Positions 1 through 6,554 of a DNA stretch of 7,119 nt are shown piece by piece. The stretch is from assembly GCA_014762485.1 (NCBI GenBank), contig JABURU010000305.1, positions 1 to 7,119 of the forward strand. The letters are read 5' to 3'. The first letter of the stretch is position 1; the number at the start of each line of letters is the position of its first letter. The notes beneath the pieces were generated by a model. It searched no databases and was not told the DNA's origin. It saw only the letters and a program-made list of their open reading frames with translations. The DNA is from Gammaproteobacteria bacterium (GTDB lineage Bacteria > Pseudomonadota > Gammaproteobacteria > Thiohalospirales > Thiohalospiraceae). Made by a program: the position numbers and the translations under genes.

Positions 1-702
1 GTCCGGTACCGGTGTGACCGCGCCTAGAATAGTGGCGGGATCCGCTCCCAGGGCCACCGCGACCGGGAAGCGTTCACCTGGATGCTGCTCACACCATTCC
101 TTAAAGTCCAGTGCGCCGCCACGATGTGCCAGCCAACGCATGATGACCTTGTTTTTACCGATCACCTGCTGGCGATATATGCCGAGATTTTGGCGTTCCT
201 TGTGTGGGCCTTTGGTGATCACCAAAGGCCAGGTAATTAGCGGTCCCGCATCCCCAGGCCAGCAGGTTTGTATCGGTAGCCTGGAGAGATCAACCTCATC
301 TCCTTCAATCACGACTTTTTGGCAATCGGCCTTGCTGACCTCTTTCGGTGCCATGTTGAGCACCTGCTTAAAGACGGGAAGCTTTTCCCATGCATCTTTC
401 ATGCCCTTGGGGGGTTCCGGCTCCTTTAAAAAGGCCAGCAGCTTTCCGACTTCACGCAAGGCATCGACGGATTCTTCACCCATACCCAGGGCGACACGCT
501 CAGGGGTACCAAACAGGTTAGCCAAAACCGGGATGTTGGAACCTTTGGGGTTTTCAAACAACAGCGCCGGGCCGCCAGCTCGCAGGGTGCGATCAGCGAT
601 CTCGGTCATCTCCAGGTAAGGATCAATTTCCTGTGTAATGCGAACGAGATCGCCTCGCTTTTCCAGCAACTCTATAAAGTCGCGCAAATCTTTGTATTTC
701 AT
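1..702 (-). CDS. ubiD: UbiD, 4-hydroxy-3-polyprenylbenzoate decarboxylase, N-terminal 234 residues (partial)
   Basis: The minus-strand frame is open from the ATG at 702-700 to base 1 without a stop, giving 234 residues of a family usually about 490 long, so the C-terminal half lies outside the window. UbiD removes the ring carboxylate of octaprenyl-hydroxybenzoate in ubiquinone synthesis, using prenylated FMN made by UbiX plus a divalent metal. The protein begins MKYKDLRDF and contains [13 protein letters not shown], [62 protein letters not shown] and [14 protein letters not shown], closely matching E. coli UbiD as I remember it. Asn172 in QNLGIYR corresponds to the metal ligand and the following IYR and RWLAHRGG segments to the prFMN pocket; the other metal ligand and the catalytic acid lie beyond the edge. 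No Shine-Dalgarno sequence is visible before the start, but N-terminal alignment supports this ATG. It is transcribed divergently from the chemoreceptor gene. Confidence 0.96.
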   Translation of the reverse strand, partial: MKYKDLRDFIELLEKRGDLVRITQEIDPYLEMTEIADRTLRAGGPALLFENPKGSNIPVLANLFGTPERVALGMGEESVDALREVGKLLAFLKEPEPPKGMKDAWEKLPVFKQVLNMAPKEVSKADCQKVVIEGDEVDLSRLPIQTCWPGDAGPLITWPLVITKGPHKERQNLGIYRQQVIGKNKVIMRWLAHRGGALDFKEWCEQHPGERFPVAVALGADPATILGAVTPVPD

Positions 703-705
703 TTT

Positions 706-720
706 GTTAATTAATTGTCA
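706..720. promoter_or_regulatory. Candidate ArcA box just upstream of ubiD
   Basis: GTTAATTAATTGTCA matches the remembered E. coli ArcA consensus GTTAATTAAATGTTA at 13 of 15 positions. It has the expected direct-repeat architecture, GTTA (706-709) and GTCA (717-720), spaced 11 bp apart. It lies 3 bp from the ubiD start codon, so bound protein would block the promoter or early transcription. AT-rich DNA produces such matches by chance, and no arcA gene is in view, so this is a candidate only. Confidence 0.35.
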
Positions 721-909
721 TGTATTGATGGACAAGCATATCAAAGATCTCGGACAGGCTATATAGAAGCATGACATATGTCACTGAGCCCGCAGTAAAT
801 AATCGATATAGAAATATGGCGGTTTTGCGATAGTGATGTTCACATAATATTCACAAAATCGTGACAGTACTATGACACTATTTTTATAAAAAATTTGTAC
901 TATTTTTAT

Positions 910-937
910 TAAAGTAAAAGTTGTTGCCTATAGATAA
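910..937 (+). promoter_or_regulatory. Candidate sigma-28 (FliA) type promoter for the chemoreceptor
   Basis: TAAAGTAA at 910-917 resembles the flagellar -35 element TAAAGTTT, and the segment ending GATAA at 933-937 resembles the 3' part of the -10 element GCCGATAA. The spacing is one base longer than the usual 11 bp and the first three bases of the -10 do not match. GATAAT at 933-938 could alternatively be a sigma-70 -10 box, but no good -35 precedes it. Chemoreceptor genes of gammaproteobacteria are commonly under FliA, which favours the first reading. A start near 945 would leave a leader of about 45 nt. Confidence 0.35.
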
Positions 938-977
938 TGATGTAGCGCTTTTTACCTGAGGAATGTGTTCTCTAGAA

Positions 978-983
978 AAGGAG
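978..983 (+). promoter_or_regulatory. Strong ribosome binding site that fixes the chemoreceptor start at 990
   Basis: AAGGAG ends 6 nt before the ATG at 990, an ideal arrangement. An in-frame ATG at 963 would extend the protein by nine residues (MCSLEKEIK), but those codons run through this ribosome binding site. The following MKKKW start with basic residues before the first membrane helix is typical of chemoreceptors. Confidence 0.85.
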
Positions 984-989
984 ATAAAA

Positions 990-2618
990 ATGAAAAAAAA
1001 GTGGTCCTGGACTATCAGTAAGAAGCTCGCCAGTAGTTATCTAATCTTGATGGCACTGATCATTGCTATAGGCCTGGTGGGTTTGAATAGTACTCGCAAT
1101 CTCGTTAATAGTCTTTCATTTGTCAGTGGGCCGGCCTGGGATGCGGCAGATGGGGCGATGGAAGGGGTCATATTCGTTGAGAAACAAATCATTCTTACAC
1201 AAAGTATCATGCTGCACCCCGCTGAGTATCCTAAGGCTCACCCGCAGATTATCGAGGCCGATAAGGAAGCAACCATCGCCTTTAATCGTATGATTAATTC
1301 AGGCCTGTTTCCCGAGGATAGCACCAATGAGGTAAAACAACGTATCGCAAACTATCAAACAGTGCGCGATAGAATATTAGGACATTATAGTCAAGGAAAT
1401 CATCTAGATGATGCCTTTAAAGTCAAGTTGACAGATGATCTCGAAGGGGCGGTTAATGGCCTGCTTGATTACCTGGAAGGACTGGAAGAAATTGCCGATG
1501 GTAAGGTTGAGGGGGAAGCGGGAAATATTTCTATAGCGGTTAATTTTGCCTATAGCAGTATTATTATCATGTTATTACTGGCTCTTGTTATAGCCATTTT
1601 CGCTTATTTAATAAATACCAAAACGATTGTTCGCCCTTTACGAAATACGGTGGCGGTTATGGATGATATTGCGTCGGGTGAGGGTGATCTGACCGTCGAG
1701 TTGCCGGTGAAAGGTAATGATGAAATAGCTCAGTTATCGAGGGCTTTCAATCTGTTTGTTGAAAAGCTGCGAGACACAATTCACAGTGTCATCAGCTCAA
1801 CCTCACAGTTGGCCGCGGCCGCTGAAGAAATGTCGGCCATCGTGCAAGACACTCAGCGCGGTATAGCGATGCAGAGGAATGAAACCGATCAGGTAGCGAC
1901 GGCGATGAATGAAATGTCAGCGACAACCCAGGAAGTCGCACGTAATGCGAACGATGCCTCGGCTTCTGCTTCCGAAGCCAATAGTTTGGCCGCTACCGGT
2001 GAACAGGTGGTAGAAAAAACCATCAGTGCAATTGAGCGGTTGGCCAACGAGGTAGGTAATGCTACCGGTGCGATCAGTACCCTGAATGAAGACAGTGCCA
2101 ATATTGCCGGGGTACTGGACGTGATCAAAGACATCGCCGAGCAGACCAACCTGCTGGCACTAAATGCGGCCATTGAGGCGGCGCGCGCCGGTGAGCAGGG
2201 CCGTGGTTTTGCTGTCGTCGCTGACGAGGTGCGGACGCTGGCGTCGCGTACCCAGGAGTCGACCACCGAGATCGAAGACATGATTGCCCGCCTGCAAGAT
2301 GGTGCCAAACGTGCGGTAGACGTGATGGCCAGTAGCCAGGAACAGGCTCAGACCAGTGTTGACGATGCCTCCAAGGCGGGGGCGGCATTGCAGTCCATCA
2401 CCAATGCCATTGCTTCAATCAATGACATGAACAATATGATTGCCAGTGCCGCAGAAGAGCAGAACGCCGTTTCTGAAGAAGTGAATCGTAGCGTGGTTTC
2501 GATTACCGATTTCACCCATCGTGCGGCGAATAACTCCACGCAAATTGCCAGTGCCAGTGAGGAGTTAAAAATCCTTGCTTCTGAACTGGAAAGCATGGTG
2601 GAGAAGTTTTCGATTTAA
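990..2618 (+). CDS. Methyl-accepting chemotaxis protein with a small helical periplasmic sensor domain
   Basis: A 542-residue transmembrane chemoreceptor that would control CheA kinase through CheW. Order of parts: basic N-terminus; TM1 about 13-33; a periplasmic domain about 34-185, mainly helical and of the size of the four-helix-bundle (4HB_MCP) sensors; TM2 about 186-208; HAMP about 209-262, with Pro216 in the first helix and Asp-Glu at 244-245 before the second; then a long cytoplasmic coiled-coil hairpin. The hairpin tip at about 384-405 carries the invariant [18 protein letters not shown] stretch followed by [14 protein letters not shown]. Likely methylation sites are Glu pairs at 279-280 and 489-490. 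Distance from tip to C-terminus is about 21 heptads, consistent with the 40H class (inference). It ends [10 protein letters not shown] and lacks a C-terminal CheR-tethering pentapeptide such as NWETF. No ligand can be assigned. The gene is monocistronic between divergent ubiD and a terminator. Its first half is much more AT-rich than its second. Confidence 0.96.
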   Translation: MKKKWSWTISKKLASSYLILMALIIAIGLVGLNSTRNLVNSLSFVSGPAWDAADGAMEGVIFVEKQIILTQSIMLHPAEYPKAHPQIIEADKEATIAFNRMINSGLFPEDSTNEVKQRIANYQTVRDRILGHYSQGNHLDDAFKVKLTDDLEGAVNGLLDYLEGLEEIADGKVEGEAGNISIAVNFAYSSIIIMLLLALVIAIFAYLINTKTIVRPLRNTVAVMDDIASGEGDLTVELPVKGNDEIAQLSRAFNLFVEKLRDTIHSVISSTSQLAAAAEEMSAIVQDTQRGIAMQRNETDQVATAMNEMSATTQEVARNANDASASASEANSLAATGEQVVEKTISAIERLANEVGNATGAISTLNEDSANIAGVLDVIKDIAEQTNLLALNAAIEAARAGEQGRGFAVVADEVRTLASRTQESTTEIEDMIARLQDGAKRAVDVMASSQEQAQTSVDDASKAGAALQSITNAIASINDMNNMIASAAEEQNAVSEEVNRSVVSITDFTHRAANNSTQIASASEELKILASELESMVEKFSI

Positions 2619-2642
2619 CATCTTTATCCAGGCAAATTAAAA

Positions 2643-2660
2643 GGGCCGATGTATCGGCCC
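2643..2660. terminator. Bidirectional Rho-independent terminator
   Basis: GGGCCGA (2643-2649), loop TGTA, TCGGCCC (2654-2660) form a perfect 7-bp GC-rich stem. TTTTTT follows at 2661-2666, serving the plus-strand chemoreceptor gene that stops at 2618. AAAA precedes the stem at 2639-2642, giving a U run for minus-strand transcripts of the methyltransferase operon. The methyltransferase stop codon (2667-2665) lies within the plus-strand T run, only 4 bp from the stem, so the two convergent units share this one element. Confidence 0.92.
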
Positions 2661-2664
2661 TTTT

Positions 2665-3270
2665 TTATTTCATCTGCTTTTGTAGTATCAGCCGAGTAAC
2701 CGCACCCTGACCAAAGTGATACTTCCCTTCACTGACATCAGCATCCAGATCTTCTAGCATCAGAATCTTTCCTGTTTGGAAGTCATCCCTTAAGGTATCA
2801 ACGCTATACATCATCTCGGCAGCAGGAGGCCCACCCGTTTTATATTCCAGCTGTCGAGGATGATAGGCTTCCATGATCAACTTACCGCCAGGTTTTAATG
2901 TTTTCATTATGTTGTTATGGATCTGTTCACGAACACCCGGTGGAAAATGAGCAAAGATCGATACCACGATATCAAACTCTTCTTCAGGCCAACTCCAGGT
3001 TGTCAAATCCGCACATAATGCATTCACTGAAACATTACGTTCTTTTGCCAAGGCTTCAGACTTAGCAACACCAGCCTGTGAATAATCAACACTGGTTACC
3101 TCGCAACCCTGCTCGGCCAACCATACGCCATTACGCCCTTCACCATCAGCAATTGCCAGTGCCTTACAGTTTTTCGGTATATGCTCTTTGCAACTGGCAA
3201 GAAACACATTAGGTTCTATGCCATAAGCAAAGTCTTCTTCGGAATACCGCTCTTCCCAGAACTCTTTCAT
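2665..3270 (-). CDS. Class I SAM-dependent methyltransferase, TehB-like small family, substrate unknown
   Basis: A 201-residue soluble Rossmann-fold methyltransferase. The N-terminus FWEERYSEEDFAYGIEPN resembles the W-x-x-RY...YG-x-x-PN opening of TehB-like and related small methyltransferases. SAM-binding motif I is ALAIADGEGRNGVWLA (37-52), a variant of the usual acidic-x-G-x-G-x-G; motif II ends in the acidic residue Asp62 of VTSVDYS; CADLTTW (86-92) supplies the adenine-contacting Asp88; FDIVVSIF (99-106) is motif IV; LKPGGKLIMEAY (125-136) is the post-motif. This is not the UbiG or UbiE sequence pattern, so a role in quinone methylation is not supported despite the operon. Detoxification of small molecules such as oxyanions or thiols is possible by family resemblance only. 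The start is well set: the ATG follows GGGAG (3276-3280) by 5 nt. It is the last gene of the pepP operon, 11 nt after the channel stop codon. Confidence 0.88.
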   Translation of the reverse strand: MKEFWEERYSEEDFAYGIEPNVFLASCKEHIPKNCKALAIADGEGRNGVWLAEQGCEVTSVDYSQAGVAKSEALAKERNVSVNALCADLTTWSWPEEEFDIVVSIFAHFPPGVREQIHNNIMKTLKPGGKLIMEAYHPRQLEYKTGGPPAAEMMYSVDTLRDDFQTGKILMLEDLDADVSEGKYHFGQGAVTRLILQKQMK

Positions 3271-3275
3271 CTACT

Positions 3276-3282
3276 CTCCCTT
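3276..3282 (-). promoter_or_regulatory. Ribosome binding site of the methyltransferase, overlapping the channel stop codon
   Basis: On the minus strand AAGGGAG ends 5 nt before the methyltransferase ATG and begins within the TAA stop (3284-3282) of the upstream channel gene. This supports both the chosen start and translational coupling of the pair. Confidence 0.7.
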
Positions 3283-4076
3283 TACTGTTCATCTTTATCT
3301 GATTCTATTTTCTTCAAGCGATTCTCTATTCGCTCCAACCTGCGTTGAATATCTTTTAGCAGTTGATGTTCTTCCTTATCTTCTTTTTCTTCATCCTGTC
3401 TGACAAGGAAAGCGGAAACATTAGCGGTTAACAGTGAGAACACCCCGATACCCAGGAGTATCAGCAGCGAGGCAAAGAACTTTCCCGCACCACTTACCGG
3501 CACCACATCACCATAGCCTACTGTCGTGACGGTCACGAGCGCCCACCATACCCCTTGCCAGGGTGACTCAATGGCCGGATCAATTCCGGAAATTAATATG
3601 CCGGACATCACCACCATAAACATCGCAAAGGCCAAAAGATTGCCCAGGTGATTTCTCTCCAGGACCTTGCTCAAGGTTTTCGAGACTCGCAATAATATAC
3701 CGATGACCAGTAACAAGCGCAGACTACGTAATATGGTTAACACGGGATCATAATCCCAGACTATCATCACCCCCGTAATGATGATCGCCAGGTTCATCCA
3801 GTTATGCATCAGGTAGCGCCAGCGATCATGCACCAGCAATAACAAAATGCCGGTTTCTATCACAAAGGCCAGCCAGACAAACCAGTTGCCCAGGTTACTG
3901 GCACCAAGGCTAATCAGCCCCACTTCCTCCAGGTACCATTGCACGGGTATCCAGAACGCAACCAGCAACATTGGCCACTCAAGACGACGCGCCCAGATCC
4001 GAGCTTTTTCGGTTTCATGGGGAGAGACACCAGCCAGGCCAGTGTAATGGTGCAGTTGTGCCTGTTTCCAATCCAT
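3282..4076 (-). CDS. Voltage-gated potassium-channel-like ion channel with C-terminal coiled coil
   Basis: A 264-residue inner-membrane protein of the voltage-gated ion channel superfamily, expected to act as a tetramer. Segments by hydrophobicity: cytoplasmic N-terminus 1-33; S1 about 34-50; S2 about 65-83 with Glu74; S3 about 94-108 with acidic Asp108 and Asp110 at its end; S4 about 112-133; S5 about 145-165; pore helix about 171-182; selectivity filter TTVGYGD at 184-190; S6 about 199-225. TVGYGD is the K+ channel signature, so K+ selectivity is a strong family-based inference. S4 has only Arg117, Arg120, Arg130 and Lys133, with a neutral stretch where Kv channels usually carry further arginines, so voltage gating may be weak. 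The tail 226-262 is a charged coiled coil with Leu240, Ile243, Leu247, Ile250, Leu254 and Ile257 in a strict 3-4 pattern. The ATG is preceded by AAAGG (4088-4084), 7 nt away, overlapping the ubiI stop codon. No RCK/TrkA-N domain is present. Confidence 0.93.
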   Translation of the reverse strand: MDWKQAQLHHYTGLAGVSPHETEKARIWARRLEWPMLLVAFWIPVQWYLEEVGLISLGASNLGNWFVWLAFVIETGILLLLVHDRWRYLMHNWMNLAIIITGVMIVWDYDPVLTILRSLRLLLVIGILLRVSKTLSKVLERNHLGNLLAFAMFMVVMSGILISGIDPAIESPWQGVWWALVTVTTVGYGDVVPVSGAGKFFASLLILLGIGVFSLLTANVSAFLVRQDEEKEDKEEHQLLKDIQRRLERIENRLKKIESDKDEQ

Positions 4077-4086
4077 GGAACCGCCT

Positions 4087-5316
4087 TTAGATTACCCGGC
4101 GCTTTGCCAGCGCAGGTAACTTGCCTGACAGCCCCATCGCCTGACGGATAATGGTATTTTTAAGTGGTACCAGGCGATTGGTCAGGCTTATGCCCATATT
4201 ACGCAGTAATTGCAGAGGCTTATTATTGTTACTGAATAGACGCTTAAAGCCATCCATCGTCGCCATCATCTTCAGGTTATCGGCTTTACGCCAGCGCTCA
4301 TAGCGACGCAGGACATGGTAACTACCGATGGCTTCATGTTGCTGCAGGGCCTGGTGCAACACCTCCACTAGTGTGGCGGCATCCGACAGGCCGAGATTGA
4401 CCCCCTGCCCCGCCAGCGGGTGTATCGTATGGGCCGCATCACCGACCAACGCCAGGCATGGATGCACATATTGCTCGGCATGTTGCAGTCGCAATGGAAA
4501 GGCTCCTCGTTGGCCAACCGAGGTCACGGCCCCCAGCTGTCCATCTAGTGCCCGGCTTAATGCATAACAGAACTCATCCTCGTCCATTTCCACCAGGGCT
4601 TCAGCCTGTTGTGGTGTGGTCGACCAGACGATGGAGCTAGAGCCATCATCCAACGGCAAAAAGGCTACCGGGCCGGTGGGCATAAAGCGCTGCCAGGCGG
4701 TTTCCTGGTGGGGTTTCTCCGTGGTGACGGTACAGACCACGGCGGTTTGATCATAGGCCCAGCCCTTTACACCGATACCTGCCTGCTCGCGTACCCAGGA
4801 GCGACCACCATCAGCGGCCACCAGCAAGCCCGCCTGAATGCTTTGCTGAGCGGATGTCGTCAATGTGACCGAGTCATCCCCCCATTCGATCCCTTGCAGT
4901 TCCACGGGGCAAAGGTAATCAATATTCTCAAACGGCTGCAGGCGCTCAACTAAAGCGGCCTGGATCACGCTATTTTCAATGATGTGCCCCAGATCAGGCT
5001 CGCCTATATCAGCACTATCAAAATGGATCACGCCAGAGCCGGTGGCATCCCATACATGCATGTCGCGATACGGGGAGATACGGCGCGCTTGCATGCCCTG
5101 CCAGGCGCCGATGTTTTCAAAGATGCGCTGCGAAGCACGGGTAATGGCACTAACGCGAATATCGTAACCTTCACGAGGCCAGCTCAAATCAGGCGCCCTG
5201 GCCTCAACCACCGCTATGGATAGACGGCGACCTTGAGGGTCATTCGCCAGGCCACAGGCCACGGCAGCCCCCACCATGCCTCCTCCAACAATGACCACAT
5301 CATATTGCGACTTCAT
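4087..5316 (-). CDS. ubiI: UbiI (VisC), FAD-dependent ubiquinone C5-hydroxylase
   Basis: A 409-residue flavoprotein monooxygenase of the UbiH/UbiF/UbiI/COQ6 family; family length is about 400. UbiI introduces the C5 hydroxyl of the ubiquinone ring using O2 and reduced FAD, as part of the soluble Ubi complex. Visible motifs: dinucleotide-binding VIVGGGMVGAAVACGL (8-23); the second FAD/NAD(P)H motif LLVAADGGRSWVR (164-176); and VGDAAHTIHPLAGQGVNLG (291-309), the GD motif that contacts the FAD ribityl and pyrophosphate. Specific resemblance to E. coli UbiI rather than UbiH includes the MHVWD, LGHIIENSVIQAAL and CPVELQ segments, the YHVLRRYERWRK region and the IRQAMGL tail. The start codon overlaps the ubiH stop as ATGA, with AGGGGG (5330-5325) 8 nt upstream. 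It is followed after 10 nt by the channel gene. Confidence 0.95.
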   Translation of the reverse strand: MKSQYDVVIVGGGMVGAAVACGLANDPQGRRLSIAVVEARAPDLSWPREGYDIRVSAITRASQRIFENIGAWQGMQARRISPYRDMHVWDATGSGVIHFDSADIGEPDLGHIIENSVIQAALVERLQPFENIDYLCPVELQGIEWGDDSVTLTTSAQQSIQAGLLVAADGGRSWVREQAGIGVKGWAYDQTAVVCTVTTEKPHQETAWQRFMPTGPVAFLPLDDGSSSIVWSTTPQQAEALVEMDEDEFCYALSRALDGQLGAVTSVGQRGAFPLRLQHAEQYVHPCLALVGDAAHTIHPLAGQGVNLGLSDAATLVEVLHQALQQHEAIGSYHVLRRYERWRKADNLKMMATMDGFKRLFSNNNKPLQLLRNMGISLTNRLVPLKNTIIRQAMGLSGKLPALAKRRVI

Positions 5317-6554
5317 AGCGGTAGCCCCCTGGCCAAACGGGTTTGTTTTCCGGCCAGCCCCATCGCCTGGCGAGTTAATGTTTTTTTCAAAAATGGCAGC
5401 GTATCCAGCGCCAGCAAGCCCAGGTTACGCACCAGGGCCATGGGTTTAAAGTCCGTAGAGAAGCTGCGCACCAGCCCATCGGTAAATAACAGGGTACGGG
5501 CGGTATCATTGCGTCGCCATTGCCGATACTCCTGCAGTACCATCATCTGGCCTATATCCTCACCTCGCCGATGGCCATCCACCACCACCTGCGCCAGTGC
5601 CGCCACATCGCGCAACCCCAGGTTAAAACCCTGACCAGCTACCGGGTGCAACATGTGAGCAGCGTTGCCAATAATGGCCAGGCGTGGTCTTATCGCCTCC
5701 CGAACCTGCATCAACTTTAATGGATAAGCATTACGCTTGCCGGCTTGAGTGATCCTGCCCATGCGATAGCCAAACCGCTGCTGCAGCTTGTTCATAAAGG
5801 TCTCGTCATCCCAGCCCATAATGGTGTCCACTTCGGCATTATCCGCTGTCCACACCAGCGAACAGCGATCATGACCACCATCCTTTGTCATCGGTAACAG
5901 GGCCAGTGGGCCGGTATTGGTAAAGCGTTCGTAGGCAACATGATCATGGGTTTGTTCGGCACTGATGTTGGCAATGATCGCGGTCTGGCCATAATTGGCT
6001 TCAAAGGTATCGATGCCTTCACGTTGGCGTATGAATGACTGCCCACCATCAGCGGCCACCACCAGTGCAGCAGTGATATCCAGTGACTCGTTATCCATCA
6101 TAGCTAGCAGGCGTGCACGCTTGTCGCTAATATCCACCGACTGCACCTGGGCAGGGCAGAGAAGATCAACATCATCCATTTGCTCGAAACTCTGGGCAAA
6201 CACACGCCCCATCACCCGGTTCTCCACCACGTAACCCAGTGCCTCCACACCTTCGTTATGCGCACTCATACGGGCGCTACCGATATGGCCACGATCGGAT
6301 ACATGAATGGTTTCAATCGCACTCACACCGGCCTGGTCGATCTGCGACCAGATCCCCATGGTATTCAGGATGCGGCTGGAACCCCAGGACAGAGCGATAC
6401 TGCGATCATCATAACTGGGTTGATTGTCCGCGCGCAGAGCAAAGGCCTCCAGGACGGCAATGCGTAATCCCTGCCCGGATAAGGCGGTCGCCAGGCTGGC
6501 ACCCACCAGCCCGCCGCCAACAATGACTAAATCATACTCAAGCTGCTTTGCCAT
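5313..6554 (-). CDS. ubiH: UbiH, FAD-dependent ubiquinone C1-hydroxylase (2-octaprenyl-6-methoxyphenol hydroxylase)
   Basis: A 413-residue flavoprotein monooxygenase, homologous to the neighbouring UbiI, that hydroxylates C1 of the ubiquinone ring with O2. Motifs: VIVGGGLVGASLATAL (10-25); VVAADGGQSFIR (165-176); and GNAAHMLHPVAGQGFNLG (296-313). The Asn in GNAAH, in place of the usual GD, is also found in E. coli UbiH as I recall and helps separate UbiH from UbiI. Other UbiH-specific blocks are DDRSIALS, TIHVSDRGH, YERFTNTGPLALLPM, CSLVW and GRITQAGKRNAYPL. The C-terminus carries TRQAMGLAGK, which resembles the tail of the adjacent UbiI more than E. coli UbiH. The start MAKQLEYDLV overlaps the last 17 bases of pepP. 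No other in-frame ATG is near, and the only weak Shine-Dalgarno, AGAGG, is about 12 nt upstream, so translation probably depends on coupling to pepP. Confidence 0.96.
   Translation of the reverse strand: MAKQLEYDLVIVGGGLVGASLATALSGQGLRIAVLEAFALRADNQPSYDDRSIALSWGSSRILNTMGIWSQIDQAGVSAIETIHVSDRGHIGSARMSAHNEGVEALGYVVENRVMGRVFAQSFEQMDDVDLLCPAQVQSVDISDKRARLLAMMDNESLDITAALVVAADGGQSFIRQREGIDTFEANYGQTAIIANISAEQTHDHVAYERFTNTGPLALLPMTKDGGHDRCSLVWTADNAEVDTIMGWDDETFMNKLQQRFGYRMGRITQAGKRNAYPLKLMQVREAIRPRLAIIGNAAHMLHPVAGQGFNLGLRDVAALAQVVVDGHRRGEDIGQMMVLQEYRQWRRNDTARTLLFTDGLVRSFSTDFKPMALVRNLGLLALDTLPFLKKTLTRQAMGLAGKQTRLARGLPL

Larger units (their letters stand above)
703..989. other. AT-rich divergent intergenic region between ubiD and the chemoreceptor gene
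   Basis: These 287 bp hold no credible gene. From left to right they contain the ArcA-like box (706-720), a 12-bp perfect palindrome TGACATATGTCA (772-783), a cluster of TCAC/GTGA half-sites (833-864) with TTCACA repeated at 839 and 850, an 11-bp direct repeat ACTATTTTTAT at 877-887 and 899-909 (22 bp apart), a sigma-28-like promoter candidate (910-937) and the chemoreceptor Shine-Dalgarno sequence (978-983). No convincing sigma-70 promoter for ubiD was found. A weak possibility on the minus strand is TTGTCC (735-730), a 17-bp spacer and AATTAA (712-707), which would give a nearly leaderless ubiD mRNA. Confidence 0.7.

Noticed and set aside
14..619. Long plus-strand open frame of 201 codons
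   Set aside because: It lies antisense to ubiD, whose minus-strand protein is unmistakable. The plus-strand product is rich in Ser, Pro and Arg with no recognisable motif, typical of a shadow frame.
725..744. TTGAT and ATCAA inverted repeat resembling an FNR site
   Set aside because: The half-sites are 10 bp apart; FNR sites have a 4-bp spacer.
772..783. Perfect 12-bp palindrome TGACATATGTCA upstream of ubiD
   Set aside because: About one or two such palindromes are expected by chance in 7 kb, and it matches no operator I can name. Recorded only in the intergenic entry.
963..989. Upstream ATG extending the chemoreceptor by nine residues
   Set aside because: The extension runs through the strong AAGGAG ribosome site that serves the ATG at 990, and nothing suitable precedes 963.
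1889..2308. Minus-strand open frame of 139 codons opposite the chemoreceptor
   Set aside because: It is antisense to the conserved chemoreceptor hairpin tip, whose GC-rich, Ala-rich codons suppress stops on the other strand. No family resemblance or ribosome site.
2665..3270. Reading the small methyltransferase as UbiG or UbiE
   Set aside because: Its motif I (ADGEGRNG), its 201-residue length and its N-terminal WEERY...YG-x-EPN pattern fit TehB-like small methyltransferases, not the ubiquinone methyltransferases.
4328..5223. Several plus-strand open frames of 60-114 codons opposite ubiI
   Set aside because: All are antisense to a conserved flavoprotein gene, overlap each other in different frames, and show no recognisable domain.
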